Of a DNA stretch of 19,850 nucleotides, positions 1-8,305 are shown in pieces (position 1 is the first letter of the stretch; the number at the start of each line of letters is the position of its first letter). The DNA comes from an uncultured Treponema sp. Its GTDB lineage: Bacteria > Spirochaetota > Spirochaetia > Treponematales > Treponemataceae. The notes beneath the pieces were generated by a model, which saw only the letters and a program-made list of their open reading frames with translations, did not search any database and was not told where the DNA came from. The position numbers and the translations under genes are program-made. Location of the stretch: positions 1 to 19,850 of the forward strand of contig CAKZZO010000049.1 of assembly GCA_937885175.1 (NCBI GenBank). Direction: 5' to 3'.

Positions 1-37
1 ACTCATTTTTCGTTTTTGCTGAGGCTCTTTTACCTGT

Positions 38-80
38 GCCCTTTTTGTCTTACTTATGAATGGATTATAATGCGTTTGCC
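38..80. repeat. Dispersed repeat, copy 1 (two conserved blocks)
   Basis: Two blocks, GCCCTTTTTGTCT at 38-50 and TATAATGCGTTTGCC at 66-80, recur exactly and in the same order and orientation at 10287-10299 and 10344-10358. The spacer is 15 nt here and 44 nt there, so the ends are conserved and the middle is not. The second block contains TATAAT, so the repeat may carry or mimic a -10 box. What the element is cannot be told from one window. Confidence 0.6.
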
Positions 81-109
81 TTGGATAACTAGCCAATTCG
101 TCCTTTTTG

Positions 110-118
110 TGCTATAAT
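110..118 (+). promoter_or_regulatory. Putative extended -10 promoter for the FNT channel gene
   Basis: TGCTATAAT at 110-118 is a perfect -10 hexamer with the TGn extension. No good -35 lies 16-18 nt upstream, which is tolerated by extended -10 promoters. Transcription would start near 125, leaving a leader of about 47 nt that ends in the GGGGGAA ribosome binding site at 159-165. A second TATAAT at 66-71 belongs to a dispersed repeat and is less likely to be the main promoter. Confidence 0.45.
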
Positions 119-171
119 TCTTTCTATCGTATACATAAAAGCAGACTCTAATGCCTGCGGGGGAATAAGTA

Positions 172-963
172 ATGAATACACCTTTGGAGATTGCTGACAT
201 ATACATTATGGTCGGCGACGGCAAAACAACCCAGCGCACATGGAAAATGTTTTTGCTTGCCTTTCTTGCGGGAGCATACATTGCGTTAGGCGCTCTGGCA
301 AGTCAAATTGTGGCATGTGGCATCGAAACGCCAGCTATCGGACGATTACTAAGCGCATTAGTCTTTCCAATCGGTCTGGTTATGATTATCATTGCGGGTG
401 GCGAACTCTTCACCGGTGACTGTCTGATTTTCATTTCTGTTCTTTCAAAAAATACCTATATGTCTGCCATGCTTCGCACCTGGCTGGTAGTTTACTTGGG
501 CAACTTCTTTGGTGCTGTTTTTATTTCTGCCATGGTCAACTTTGGACATGTGCTGACCCTCTTTGACGGCGGACTTGCGCAGGCAGTTGTAGACACGGCG
601 GTTTCAAAAGTCCACATATCCTTTAGCGATGCCCTTATAAAGGGTGTGCTCTGTAACTTTATGGTCTGTATTGCCGTGTGGATTTCCTTTGCATCTGACG
701 ACATCATGGGAAAAATCCTCGGTCTCTATCTGCCGATTCTGCTTTTTGTGGTGTGTGGATTTGAACACTCAGTTGCAAACATGTACTTCATTCCGTCTGG
801 TATTTTTGCCCAGCACGTATACAACATTCCCAGCGAAACCTTGCACTGGGGTTCTTTCCTGCTTAAAAATCTGCTTCCCGTTACGATAGGAAATATTATA
901 GGCGGCTCGGTCATGGTTGGCATGGGCTACTGGCTCATTTATCTGACGGAACGCGATGACTAG
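172..963 (+). CDS. Formate/nitrite transporter family (FNT) channel
   Basis: An inner-membrane pentameric channel of the FocA/NirC family that moves small monovalent anions such as formate, nitrite, hydrosulfide or lactate. The 263 aa length and about six hydrophobic helices fit the family. Family signature 1 is seen as AGGELFTGD (about residues 76-84) and signature 2 as GVLCNFMVCIA. The pore histidine lies in FEHSVANMY and the conserved lysine just before GVLCN. The start is ATG 172, preceded by GGGGGAA at a 6-8 nt distance. The next gene begins 16 nt past the stop, so the two are probably co-transcribed. Formate is the commonest substrate in fermentative spirochaetes, but the sequence alone does not separate formate from nitrite or sulfide channels. 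Confidence 0.93.
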   Translation: MNTPLEIADIYIMVGDGKTTQRTWKMFLLAFLAGAYIALGALASQIVACGIETPAIGRLLSALVFPIGLVMIIIAGGELFTGDCLIFISVLSKNTYMSAMLRTWLVVYLGNFFGAVFISAMVNFGHVLTLFDGGLAQAVVDTAVSKVHISFSDALIKGVLCNFMVCIAVWISFASDDIMGKILGLYLPILLFVVCGFEHSVANMYFIPSGIFAQHVYNIPSETLHWGSFLLKNLLPVTIGNIIGGSVMVGMGYWLIYLTERDD

Positions 964-979
964 AACTTTGGAGAAAACA

Positions 980-3184
980 ATGGCAAAGGAACATACCTGG
1001 CATTTTATCAAGGCTGCGGGACTTGTGCAGCTTAAAATTGAATCTATTGATGATATTCTGAATCTGAAGAACCTTGACCAAAAACTGTGGGTCGCATTGG
1101 CCTGCCCGGTAAAAGGTCTGGAGTTTAGCGAAGAAACCCTTTCGCTTTTGGACACTGACCACAACGGTCGTGTGCGTGTTTCAGAAATTTTGGACGCTGT
1201 TGAATTCATCAGAAAATATTTTACCAAGCCCGATGTAATAATGACTAAGGGGACTTCCATTCCCATGGACGCACTGAGTAGCGAAGCCTTTGCCTGCGGA
1301 CATTCACCTCTGGACTCAGCAAAATCTGTCCTGCACATTCTGGGAAAGGACAATGCTACGGAAATCTGCCTCGATGATGTTTCCGTAAATGACAAACTCT
1401 TTGCACCCAATGTCATCAACGGAGACGGTGTTTTGCCGCCAGAAGCCGTAAAGGATGAAGCAAGCGCTGCCGTTGTAAAAGACATTATTGCCTGCACTGG
1501 CGGTTCTGACGACATCAGCGGCGTAAAAGGAATCACCCGCGAACAGTACACCACTTTCTTTGCTGACTTACGGGCAATCCGCAACTGGCGTGAAAGCGCA
1601 CAGAAAGACGCTCCCGACATTTTCTTCCTCAAACTGGGAACCGATGCGGCGGCCTCTGCCTACATGAAGGTAAAAGACAAAATCAACGAATACTTCCTGC
1701 GCTGCTCGCTTGCCTCTTACAACGGAGACGTTTCCCTTGCCCTGCGCAAAAAGGAAGAAGCATTATTCACCGACGCAGAACTGACTCAGGAACAACTTGC
1801 TGCCCTGCCGCTTGCCTTGGTGGAATCTGGCAAGGCACTGCCCTTTGGAAGCGCAATCAATCCTGCATGGGCAGCAGATATAGAGGCATTCCGCAAGAAT
1901 GTCGTTGTTCCCCTCTTTGACGAAACAAAAGCCAGCCTGACTGAGGCGGAATGGAAAAAGATTGAAAACGACTTTGGCGCATACATGGCTTGGTATGCGG
2001 CGCGTCCGGCAAACGGCGTAGCAACATTGACTTTTGAGCGTGTGGACGAAATTCTTTCATCCGATGCGGAACAGTTGATTGCCGCACGCCTGGACGAAGA
2101 AGAAAAGCATCCGCCCATTGCCCTTGCCACTGTAGACTTGCGCAAAATGCTCTTGCTCCGCCGCGACTTTGTGGAACTCTTGCGCAACTATGTTTCCTTT
2201 GAAGATTTCTATTCTCTTGAAGATGATGTTTGGGCAACATTCCAGTGTGGTCGTCTCTATATTGACGGACGCTCCTGCGATTTGTGTTTCCGCGTACTGG
2301 ATGGTGCAAAACACGCAACCATGGCTCCGCTTTCGCAATGCTATCTGCTCTACTGCGACTGTAGCCGCCCCAGTGAAGGCAAGACCATGCAGATTGCAGC
2401 CCTCGTAAGTGCAGGCAACCGCGACAATTTGATTGTAGGCCGCAATGGTCTTTTCTACGACCGCAAGGGCAATGACTGGGATGCCACCATCACTAAAATC
2501 GTGGAAAACCCCATCAGCATTCGTGAGGCATTCTGGCAGCCCTACAAAAAACTTTCCCGCATGATTCAGGAACGCATTGCAAAAAAAGCAGCTGAGTCAG
2601 AAAAGGCAATGGATGCAAAGATGGCTGCCAGCGTAGAAAAACCGACTGACGTGGCCGCAAATGCAAGTGCCACTTCTAAAAAATTTGACGTGGGAACGAT
2701 AGCCGCCTTGGGCGTAGCCGTCTCAGGCTTTGCGGCTGTGCTTGGCACAATTCTGGGCATCATTACACGCAAATGGTGGATGCCGCCAGTCTTTATCATC
2801 GGCATTGTGCTGATTATTTCCCTGCCCTCTATGATTCTTGCCTGGCTCAAACTGCGTCAGCGCAATATTGCCCCTGTTCTGGATGCAAGTGGCTGGGCGG
2901 TAAACGGCAATGTAAAAATCAACCTGCCGCTGGGTGCCGTACTCACGCAAAAGGCCGTGCGTCCTAAGGGTTCAAGGCTCAATACCTATGACCCCTATGC
3001 AGAAAAAGGCTTCCCGATTAAGCGTGTGATTCTCTGCGTCCTGCTGATTGCCTTGCTGGCAATTGCCGTTGTCGTTGTTGCAAAAAATGGCTGGAATGTC
3101 CATGAAGCATGGAAGAGCGTAAAGGACTTCTTTACGGTCACCATTCCTGGAATATTCAAGGAAAAGACCGTCATAGCGGAATAA
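980..3184 (+). CDS. Large membrane-anchored EF-hand protein, function unknown
   Basis: A 734 aa protein I cannot assign to a named function. A canonical EF-hand loop (D58-x-D60-x-N62-G63-x-V65, closing with E69) sits near the N-terminus. A second acidic turn, NGDGVLPPE at about residue 148, could be a degenerate calcium site. The middle (150-520) is soluble and mostly helical. A Lys/Ala-rich linker leads to three hydrophobic segments at about 572-593, 600-620 and 683-703, so the bulk is anchored by its C-terminal part. There is no signal peptide, so the large domain is probably cytoplasmic. An upstream in-frame ATG at 956 overlaps the FNT gene. ATG 980 is preferred because GGAG lies 6 nt before it. 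Position directly after the FNT channel suggests a related membrane role, which is inference. Confidence 0.85.
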   Translation: MAKEHTWHFIKAAGLVQLKIESIDDILNLKNLDQKLWVALACPVKGLEFSEETLSLLDTDHNGRVRVSEILDAVEFIRKYFTKPDVIMTKGTSIPMDALSSEAFACGHSPLDSAKSVLHILGKDNATEICLDDVSVNDKLFAPNVINGDGVLPPEAVKDEASAAVVKDIIACTGGSDDISGVKGITREQYTTFFADLRAIRNWRESAQKDAPDIFFLKLGTDAAASAYMKVKDKINEYFLRCSLASYNGDVSLALRKKEEALFTDAELTQEQLAALPLALVESGKALPFGSAINPAWAADIEAFRKNVVVPLFDETKASLTEAEWKKIENDFGAYMAWYAARPANGVATLTFERVDEILSSDAEQLIAARLDEEEKHPPIALATVDLRKMLLLRRDFVELLRNYVSFEDFYSLEDDVWATFQCGRLYIDGRSCDLCFRVLDGAKHATMAPLSQCYLLYCDCSRPSEGKTMQIAALVSAGNRDNLIVGRNGLFYDRKGNDWDATITKIVENPISIREAFWQPYKKLSRMIQERIAKKAAESEKAMDAKMAASVEKPTDVAANASATSKKFDVGTIAALGVAVSGFAAVLGTILGIITRKWWMPPVFIIGIVLIISLPSMILAWLKLRQRNIAPVLDASGWAVNGNVKINLPLGAVLTQKAVRPKGSRLNTYDPYAEKGFPIKRVILCVLLIALLAIAVVVVAKNGWNVHEAWKSVKDFFTVTIPGIFKEKTVIAE

Positions 3185-3194
3185 GTGGCAACCG

Positions 3195-4754
3195 CTATAT
3201 GATGCGGAAACGGTTTTTTAACTGCCGCTTGTGTTCAATCATCGCACTGTCGGCACGCTTAAAGACTTCCATAAAGTTTGCGTCTTTGCCCGCTTCGTAT
3301 ATGCCCATGCCATGAGCCAAGGGAACCTCAAATTCCTTGTCATGAATCGTTATGCAAATTGTCTCTACCCTCAACTGCTGCAACAAGGTGTCTTTGTTCT
3401 CGTAGTCAGAATTTTCAAGAATGATGACAAATTCATCATCTCCGATGCGGAAAACCGGGCTATGATCATAAATGTGGCAAATTTGCTTGGCAGAAGCCAC
3501 AATCATTTGGTCGCCCACTTCCTTTCCATAACTTTCGTTGATTTGCTTAAGCTGATTGATGTCACAGGTAATGACGGCATAGCGCAGATTTGCTTCCCGC
3601 TTCATGCGTTCTTCAATCTGAGTGACTAACCTTCGGTAGGCCGAATAGTTGCGTAACCCGGTCAGAGCATCCTTGTACAGGTAATCTGGTAGAGAACGTA
3701 GAGTTTGCTTAAATGTATTGGCAAGCATACCAATTTCGTCATCATTTACTTTTGTCAGTTTTACGTCAAAATCACCCTTTGAAATACGCTCCGTTGCCGC
3801 CTTTAATTCTATGAGGGGGGTAACGATTCTATTGGTCATTTTTGAAGTTATAATCATAAACAAGGCTCCGATAAAGACAACCAGCCCGATTGTAATCAGT
3901 ACCATTCTATCGCGCTCTGCATGCAAATCTTTTTTTGGTACGGTTACAACAACATTCCAGCCATTGTTCATGGCTGCGGATACCTCCTGCATGTCTTTTG
4001 GCTTTTCATATCCATCGGTTCCAAGCACATAATCCTTGTGGTAGATGATTTTATTCTGTTCATCGGTAATATAGGCAAAACCATCTTCGTATACATTCAT
4101 ATTGTTGATTTCGTCAATGATAATCGTAAAGTCCGCATCCATGCCTACAATGCCCAGCAATTTGCCCCGCACATACAGCGGCACTACATAGGAAACCATG
4201 TAAATGTTCAGGTTTTTGTTTTCGTAGGGTTTCATCCATGTGGCCCGACGGTTTCTAACTGGCACATAGTACCAGCCAACATGCTCTATATCAAAAGAAT
4301 CATACTGGCTGATGTCGGTCAGTTCCATTTCAGAAAAAGATGCAAAGCGGCTGCGTTTTGTCCACAAAAATCCCTTTGCTCCGTCATCAATCAACTCAGA
4401 ATTGTAGCGCACGTAATATGAGACGGCACTGGACGTACGATAGGCAATAGTATAAAAAAGTTCTTCAAATTCCTTGGTCAATTTCTCGCGGTAGGCTCTG
4501 TCCTTGGCAAAAACCTGTACATCACCCACTGAACTAAGCAGCACGTCTTTCATACTGTCCACGGAATTACGGATTGCCCCCAATGAAGAATCAAGACGGT
4601 CTTTTTCCTTGTCGCACAGCAATTGCAATGCGTTTGCACTGTTTTGGTCAGTTACTTTTGTAATGCGCCAGATTGACACGCCACCTATCAAAATAGCAGT
4701 TAAGAAAATCCCCGCGCTCGTCAGTGAAATCAGTTTTGTCCTTATCGAAACCAT
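3195..4754 (-). CDS. Cache-HAMP-GGDEF membrane signalling protein (diguanylate cyclase-like)
   Basis: A 519 aa membrane sensor: TM1 at about 8-30, a periplasmic double-Cache domain at 35-275 (W173-x-x-P176-Y177 and GMDAD 204-208 fit a dCache small-ligand pocket), TM2 at about 284-303, HAMP at about 304-355 and GGDEF at 358-519. Such proteins make cyclic di-GMP when active. The GGDEF start DALTGLRN (362-369) is present, but the active-site loop reads G438-D-D-E-F442 instead of GGDEF, and the usual IND reads INE (405-407). No RxxD inhibitory site precedes the loop. Catalysis is therefore uncertain and it may be a degenerate sensor. Last gene of the antiporter-MgtC operon, 13 nt after the MgtC stop, with GGGAG 5 nt before its ATG. 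Its 3' end nearly meets the convergent EF-hand gene. Confidence 0.92.
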   Translation of the reverse strand: MVSIRTKLISLTSAGIFLTAILIGGVSIWRITKVTDQNSANALQLLCDKEKDRLDSSLGAIRNSVDSMKDVLLSSVGDVQVFAKDRAYREKLTKEFEELFYTIAYRTSSAVSYYVRYNSELIDDGAKGFLWTKRSRFASFSEMELTDISQYDSFDIEHVGWYYVPVRNRRATWMKPYENKNLNIYMVSYVVPLYVRGKLLGIVGMDADFTIIIDEINNMNVYEDGFAYITDEQNKIIYHKDYVLGTDGYEKPKDMQEVSAAMNNGWNVVVTVPKKDLHAERDRMVLITIGLVVFIGALFMIITSKMTNRIVTPLIELKAATERISKGDFDVKLTKVNDDEIGMLANTFKQTLRSLPDYLYKDALTGLRNYSAYRRLVTQIEERMKREANLRYAVITCDINQLKQINESYGKEVGDQMIVASAKQICHIYDHSPVFRIGDDEFVIILENSDYENKDTLLQQLRVETICITIHDKEFEVPLAHGMGIYEAGKDANFMEVFKRADSAMIEHKRQLKNRFRII

Positions 4755-4767
4755 TTTCTCTCCCTAT

Positions 4768-5490
4768 CTATATTTCTTCAATATGATACACATAATCCAG
4801 TGTACGCAGCGCCTCAATAATTTCCTTATGTGTCTTATATTGTTTCAGTTCATTACTGCTGATTGAAATGGCAATGGAATACACGCTCAAACCCGAATTG
4901 GCATAGGCTGGATTCATTTCAATTGCATCAATCCGCAAGCCCAGTTTTCTAATCGTCGTGACGAAATTCTGCAGGTTCAGGCTATTTTTTAGCTCCAGGT
5001 GAATTTCAAAATGATTGGAGCGGTTTTTCAGATAGAATTCCAAAAGGGGAAGATGAGAAAGACAGAAGAGCAGGATTAAGAATGCCCCCAGCGTAATCGT
5101 GTACAGTCCTGCACCCAATGCCATGCCAATAATACAACTTGCCCACAATGCTACGGACGTGGTAAGCCCCATAATCTGATTTCGTGAACTAAAAAAGAGG
5201 GTGCGGGTGGCAATACGTGCTGTAGAAACAATGGCCGCCGCAGAAAGCAGGAAGAGATGACTGTGGAAGACCGTTTCAATATAGATATCCAGAATCATAA
5301 CCATCGTGCCCGACAAGGTTACTACAATAAAAGTGCGGAAGCCGGCAGAATGACGCTTGCTGGAGCGTTCCCAACCTAAGATAGCCGAAAGCAAAAGTGA
5401 TGCCGCCAATCGTAAAATGACAGAAGCATTGTTGAGTCCGATTGACCATTCTCCCAGCAATATTGCAAGGGGATCTGCAAACAAGTTCAT
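4768..5490 (-). CDS. MgtC/SapB-family inner-membrane protein with C-terminal regulatory domain
   Basis: A 240 aa protein. The N-terminal half has 4-5 helices with MgtC features: ILGWERSSKRHSAGFRTF (the family GxER...AGxRT motif, about residues 37-54) and GLTTSVALWASCIIGMALGAG (about 107-127). The C-terminal 90 residues form a soluble, ACT-like alpha/beta domain typical of longer MgtC proteins. MgtC proteins act in magnesium stress, acid tolerance and modulation of membrane ATPase activity rather than as proven transporters. The usual GFLGAG stretch between the two motifs is replaced by LFFSSRNQ, so this is a divergent member. Its ATG overlaps the antiporter stop by 4 nt (ATGA), implying translational coupling. 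Confidence 0.82.
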   Translation of the reverse strand: MNLFADPLAILLGEWSIGLNNASVILRLAASLLLSAILGWERSSKRHSAGFRTFIVVTLSGTMVMILDIYIETVFHSHLFLLSAAAIVSTARIATRTLFFSSRNQIMGLTTSVALWASCIIGMALGAGLYTITLGAFLILLFCLSHLPLLEFYLKNRSNHFEIHLELKNSLNLQNFVTTIRKLGLRIDAIEMNPAYANSGLSVYSIAISISSNELKQYKTHKEIIEALRTLDYVYHIEEI

Positions 5491-6947
5491 TTTGGTCTCC
5501 TCCTTATCGGTTGTTTCATATTCTCCCGCAACTGCTCGCCGAACAATGCGAAACTATGATTTTCTGCCGCTTCGTTAAACGCAGCCTCTTCTTCATTTAT
5601 CGTATGGGCAGGCAGTTCCTCCTGAATTTTTTGGATGCGCTCTATCAAAAGTTCCAGGGGAGATTTTTCCTTGCCATCTGGGGCAGTTTCTGTCACCGTC
5701 ACCAAATCTTCCAGCTTGGTGGAATATGACTTACTCAGGTACAGTGCCAGTTTTGCGCAGCCAGGACCAATCAGTTCGTATAACACGCTGGATGCCAAAA
5801 TGACCGTAAGCAGGGCTTCCCCCGCTTCTCCCTGCAAGGTTCGCGCCCCCAGTTCCGCAAGGCCAATGGCTACTCCTGCCTGAGGAATCAGGGCAAGACC
5901 AAGGTAATTGCGCGTCTCCTTAGGCTTTTTTGCAAACAGACAGCCCACAAAGGCTCCCCCATATTTTCCCATAATGCGCACCACAAAATACAGAATGCCA
6001 ATCAATAAAAGGGGTGAAGAACCAATAGAACCAGAAGGATTTACAAGGGCATGTAAATCAAAGGACATACCGGAACGAACAAAGAAGAGCAGTAAAATCG
6101 GCGGACTAAAATAGCCCAACTGCTTGAAAAGTTTGTCATCGTCAGTCATGTTGATGTAGACCGTGCCCATGGACATGCAACCTAAAAGCGGGGAAACATC
6201 AAACACCGTACATACGCCACAAAAGGCAAAGAGCAAGGCCACAGAAATAATCAGGCGGTTATCCGTAGAGCGGGTCTTTGGACGTAAAAGCAGGGTCATC
6301 AACACACCGAACAAGCCGCCTAGCAAAAGAACGCCCGCATTGGTCAAAAGCGGAACAATAATGCCCGCAAAGGAAAAGGAGCCACCCGCATATGAGTGAA
6401 GCGCAATGGAAATGGCCACACTGTAGGCAAGAAGTCCCACAATGTCGTCAAGTGCAACCACTTGTAGAAGCGTCTCCACAAAATCGCCCTTTGCACCAGT
6501 CTGGCGGATTGTCATCATGGTGGATGCGGGCGCAGTAGCCGAGGCAAGAGCAGAAAGGACAATGGAAAATGCCAGTTCCAGATGCAATATAAAATAGGTC
6601 AGGATGAATACCAGTACGGAAGCCAGCAGTGCCTCCAAAAGCGTAATGACAATCACCTTTGAACCATTTTTTTTGAGCGTAGTAAGACGAAAAAATTCTC
6701 CCGTGCTAAAGGCGATAAAAGCCAGAGCAATATCTGGCAAAAATGACGTGCCTTCAATAATTGAGTGGGGAATGAGGTTCAGACAGAAAGGCCCAATCAG
6801 TATGCCTGCCGTAATATAGGCCGTTACATTAGGCAAACGCAGACGTTTTGTAATACGAGTCATCAAAAAGCCTGCAAGCAAAACGAGAGAAATTGAAATA
6901 ATTGCAACTGCAGCAGGTGTACTGCCATCATATAATTTTGCAAACAT
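5487..6947 (-). CDS. Cation:proton antiporter, CPA2/Kef-like
   Basis: A 486 aa polytopic protein with about 12 hydrophobic helices over residues 15-405, matching the Na+/H+ exchanger fold. Visible family features are TKRLRLPNVTAYITAGILIGP near the N-terminus (helix 2), the SATAPASTM unwound-helix region and the ALDDIVGLL acidic pair, where one Asp is the expected ion/proton site. A soluble charged tail of about 80 residues follows and shows no recognisable TrkA-N (RCK) domain, unlike full-length KefB/KefC. Likely role: K+ or Na+ efflux and pH homeostasis at the inner membrane. First gene of a three-gene operon with MgtC and GGDEF proteins. Only a weak ribosome site (GGTAG) precedes ATG 6947. 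Ion specificity cannot be read from the sequence. Confidence 0.92.
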   Translation of the reverse strand: MFAKLYDGSTPAAVAIISISLVLLAGFLMTRITKRLRLPNVTAYITAGILIGPFCLNLIPHSIIEGTSFLPDIALAFIAFSTGEFFRLTTLKKNGSKVIVITLLEALLASVLVFILTYFILHLELAFSIVLSALASATAPASTMMTIRQTGAKGDFVETLLQVVALDDIVGLLAYSVAISIALHSYAGGSFSFAGIIVPLLTNAGVLLLGGLFGVLMTLLLRPKTRSTDNRLIISVALLFAFCGVCTVFDVSPLLGCMSMGTVYINMTDDDKLFKQLGYFSPPILLLFFVRSGMSFDLHALVNPSGSIGSSPLLLIGILYFVVRIMGKYGGAFVGCLFAKKPKETRNYLGLALIPQAGVAIGLAELGARTLQGEAGEALLTVILASSVLYELIGPGCAKLALYLSKSYSTKLEDLVTVTETAPDGKEKSPLELLIERIQKIQEELPAHTINEEEAAFNEAAENHSFALFGEQLRENMKQPIRRRPK

Positions 6948-6986
6948 AAAAATACTACCAGGTCAAATGTCGAGTTTTATGTTTTT

Positions 6987-7128
6987 GGTCATTCTGAACG
7001 CTGAAAGCGCCAAGGTCATTCTGAACGCTGAAAGCGTGAAGGTCATTCTGAACGCTGAAAGCGTGAAGAATCTATCTTGTATACCCTAAAATGACGGGAT
7101 GCTTCGGAACTTCATTCCTCAGCATGAC
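6987..7128. repeat. Intergenic repeat element with three tandem 27-bp units
   Basis: Three back-to-back 27-bp copies occupy 6987-7013, 7014-7040 and 7041-7067. Copies 2 and 3 are identical and copy 1 differs at two bases near its end. Each starts GGTCATTCTGAACGC and contains the mini-hairpin CGCT-GAA-AGCG. About 57 bp later, TTCATTCCTCAGCATGAC (7111-7128) resembles the reverse complement of the unit start, so the whole looks like an inverted-repeat intergenic element whose left arm has been amplified. It separates the antiporter operon from the divergent alarmone gene. Confidence 0.8.
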
Positions 7129-7219
7129 TTTTTGCCAAAACTTGAAAGTGAACCTACTATAATTTTACCATGGGTTTACCATCTGCACAAGATTTTAAAA
7201 ATACGATACTATTGACTCT

Positions 7220-8305
7220 ATGACAGAGAAGGACAAACTGATTATTGAACAATACCGCACAGCAATGCCTGCTTTTGGAAAACTTGAAGAAATTGTTGTT
7301 TCTATTTTGGAAAACATCGCCAGCCACTGTGGCATCCGCGTCTACAATATCAATCACCGCATTAAGGGAGAAGAAAGCCTCATCGGAAAACTGGAGCGCA
7401 AGGGAGATAAATATACGTCACTTGACGACATTACCGATATTTTAGGAACGCGCGTCATCTGCTTTTTTTCTGATGAAGTAGACACCCTTGCCAAGCAGAT
7501 TGAGCATCATTTTGATGTAGACTGGGACGAATCCATCGACAAGCGAAAGTATCTGGAAGTAAACACATTCGGCTACCTTTCCGTGCATTACATCTGCTCG
7601 CTGAAAAAAGAAGGCGATTACCCGAAAGAACTAAAGACAAAACGATTTGAAGTACAGATGTGTTCGATGATGCAGCATATTTGGGCAACCATGGAGCATG
7701 ATTTAGGCTACAAGACAAAATATGGCGTTCCCACAGCCGTCCGCCGAGATTTTTTCCGCCTGGCAGGACTTTTGGAAATTGCCGATGAACATTTTGTACG
7801 CATCCGTGACAGTGTGGCGCAATACACAAGGGAGGTGCATGATAAAATCATCAATGATAATGCAAATAGCGTGCTCATTGACTCCGTTTCACTGGAAGAA
7901 TACATGACCAACAGCAAGAACATGACATCTTTCCTGCAAACTCTGGGCAATATATGCGAGGCGGACATCGCCTACCAGAGCCCAGAAAACTATCTGGAAC
8001 AACTGGAATGGCTCAAAAAGAAAACCCTTGGCGACCTGCAGGAAATGATGGAAAAAAACAGTTCCCTCGCCCTCAGAATGATTCAAAAAACACTCGCCTG
8101 TGCAGACCTGGACATCCTGTCTTCCACCGTTGCCCTGCGCTTTTTGTGTCACGCAGAATTGATTAACAGTCACTACACCACAAAGCAAATGGTAGAATTC
8201 CTGCAAATTTCCATGAAAGACAAAGAACGTGCCGAACGCTACGCAAAACGCCTGCAAAAATTCGGTACAACAGATGCCATGAAAAGCACAAGCAGCATAG
8301 ACTAG
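7220..8305 (+). CDS. Stand-alone (p)ppGpp synthetase (RelA/SpoT-like domain)
   Basis: A 361 aa cytoplasmic protein that should transfer pyrophosphate from ATP to GDP or GTP, making the stringent-response alarmone. The synthetase fold spans about residues 25-205: DDITDILGTRVIC (69-81), FGYLSVHYI (117-125, in the place of the GYRS-H motif) and the EVQMCSMMQHIW...EHDLGYK block (144-165). There is no HD hydrolase domain before it and no TGS/ACT region after it, so it is a synthetase-only protein longer than RelP/RelQ, with an extra helical C-terminus (210-361). Residues normally basic are L120 (GYRS) and C148 (ExQxR), so activity needs care. No Shine-Dalgarno precedes ATG 7220. GATACT at 7205-7210 could be a -10, which would make the mRNA nearly leaderless. 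Confidence 0.87.
   Translation: MTEKDKLIIEQYRTAMPAFGKLEEIVVSILENIASHCGIRVYNINHRIKGEESLIGKLERKGDKYTSLDDITDILGTRVICFFSDEVDTLAKQIEHHFDVDWDESIDKRKYLEVNTFGYLSVHYICSLKKEGDYPKELKTKRFEVQMCSMMQHIWATMEHDLGYKTKYGVPTAVRRDFFRLAGLLEIADEHFVRIRDSVAQYTREVHDKIINDNANSVLIDSVSLEEYMTNSKNMTSFLQTLGNICEADIAYQSPENYLEQLEWLKKKTLGDLQEMMEKNSSLALRMIQKTLACADLDILSSTVALRFLCHAELINSHYTTKQMVEFLQISMKDKERAERYAKRLQKFGTTDAMKSTSSID

Noticed and set aside
769..1632. A 287-codon minus-strand frame across the FNT and EF-hand genes
   Set aside because: It lies opposite two well-supported genes and has no protein-like features or initiation signals.
3185..3218. Terminator between the convergent EF-hand and GGDEF genes
   Set aside because: AACCG/CGGTT with a T6 run is a short stem with a large loop, lies inside the GGDEF gene's end and has competing pairings, so support is too weak.
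3814..3820. G6 tract (C6 on the coding strand) in the GGDEF gene as a phase-variable site
   Set aside because: Six bases is short for slippage and it encodes conserved HAMP residues (VTPLIEL) in frame.
6987..7067. CRISPR array
   Set aside because: The three 27-bp units are directly adjacent with no unique spacers and no cas genes are present.
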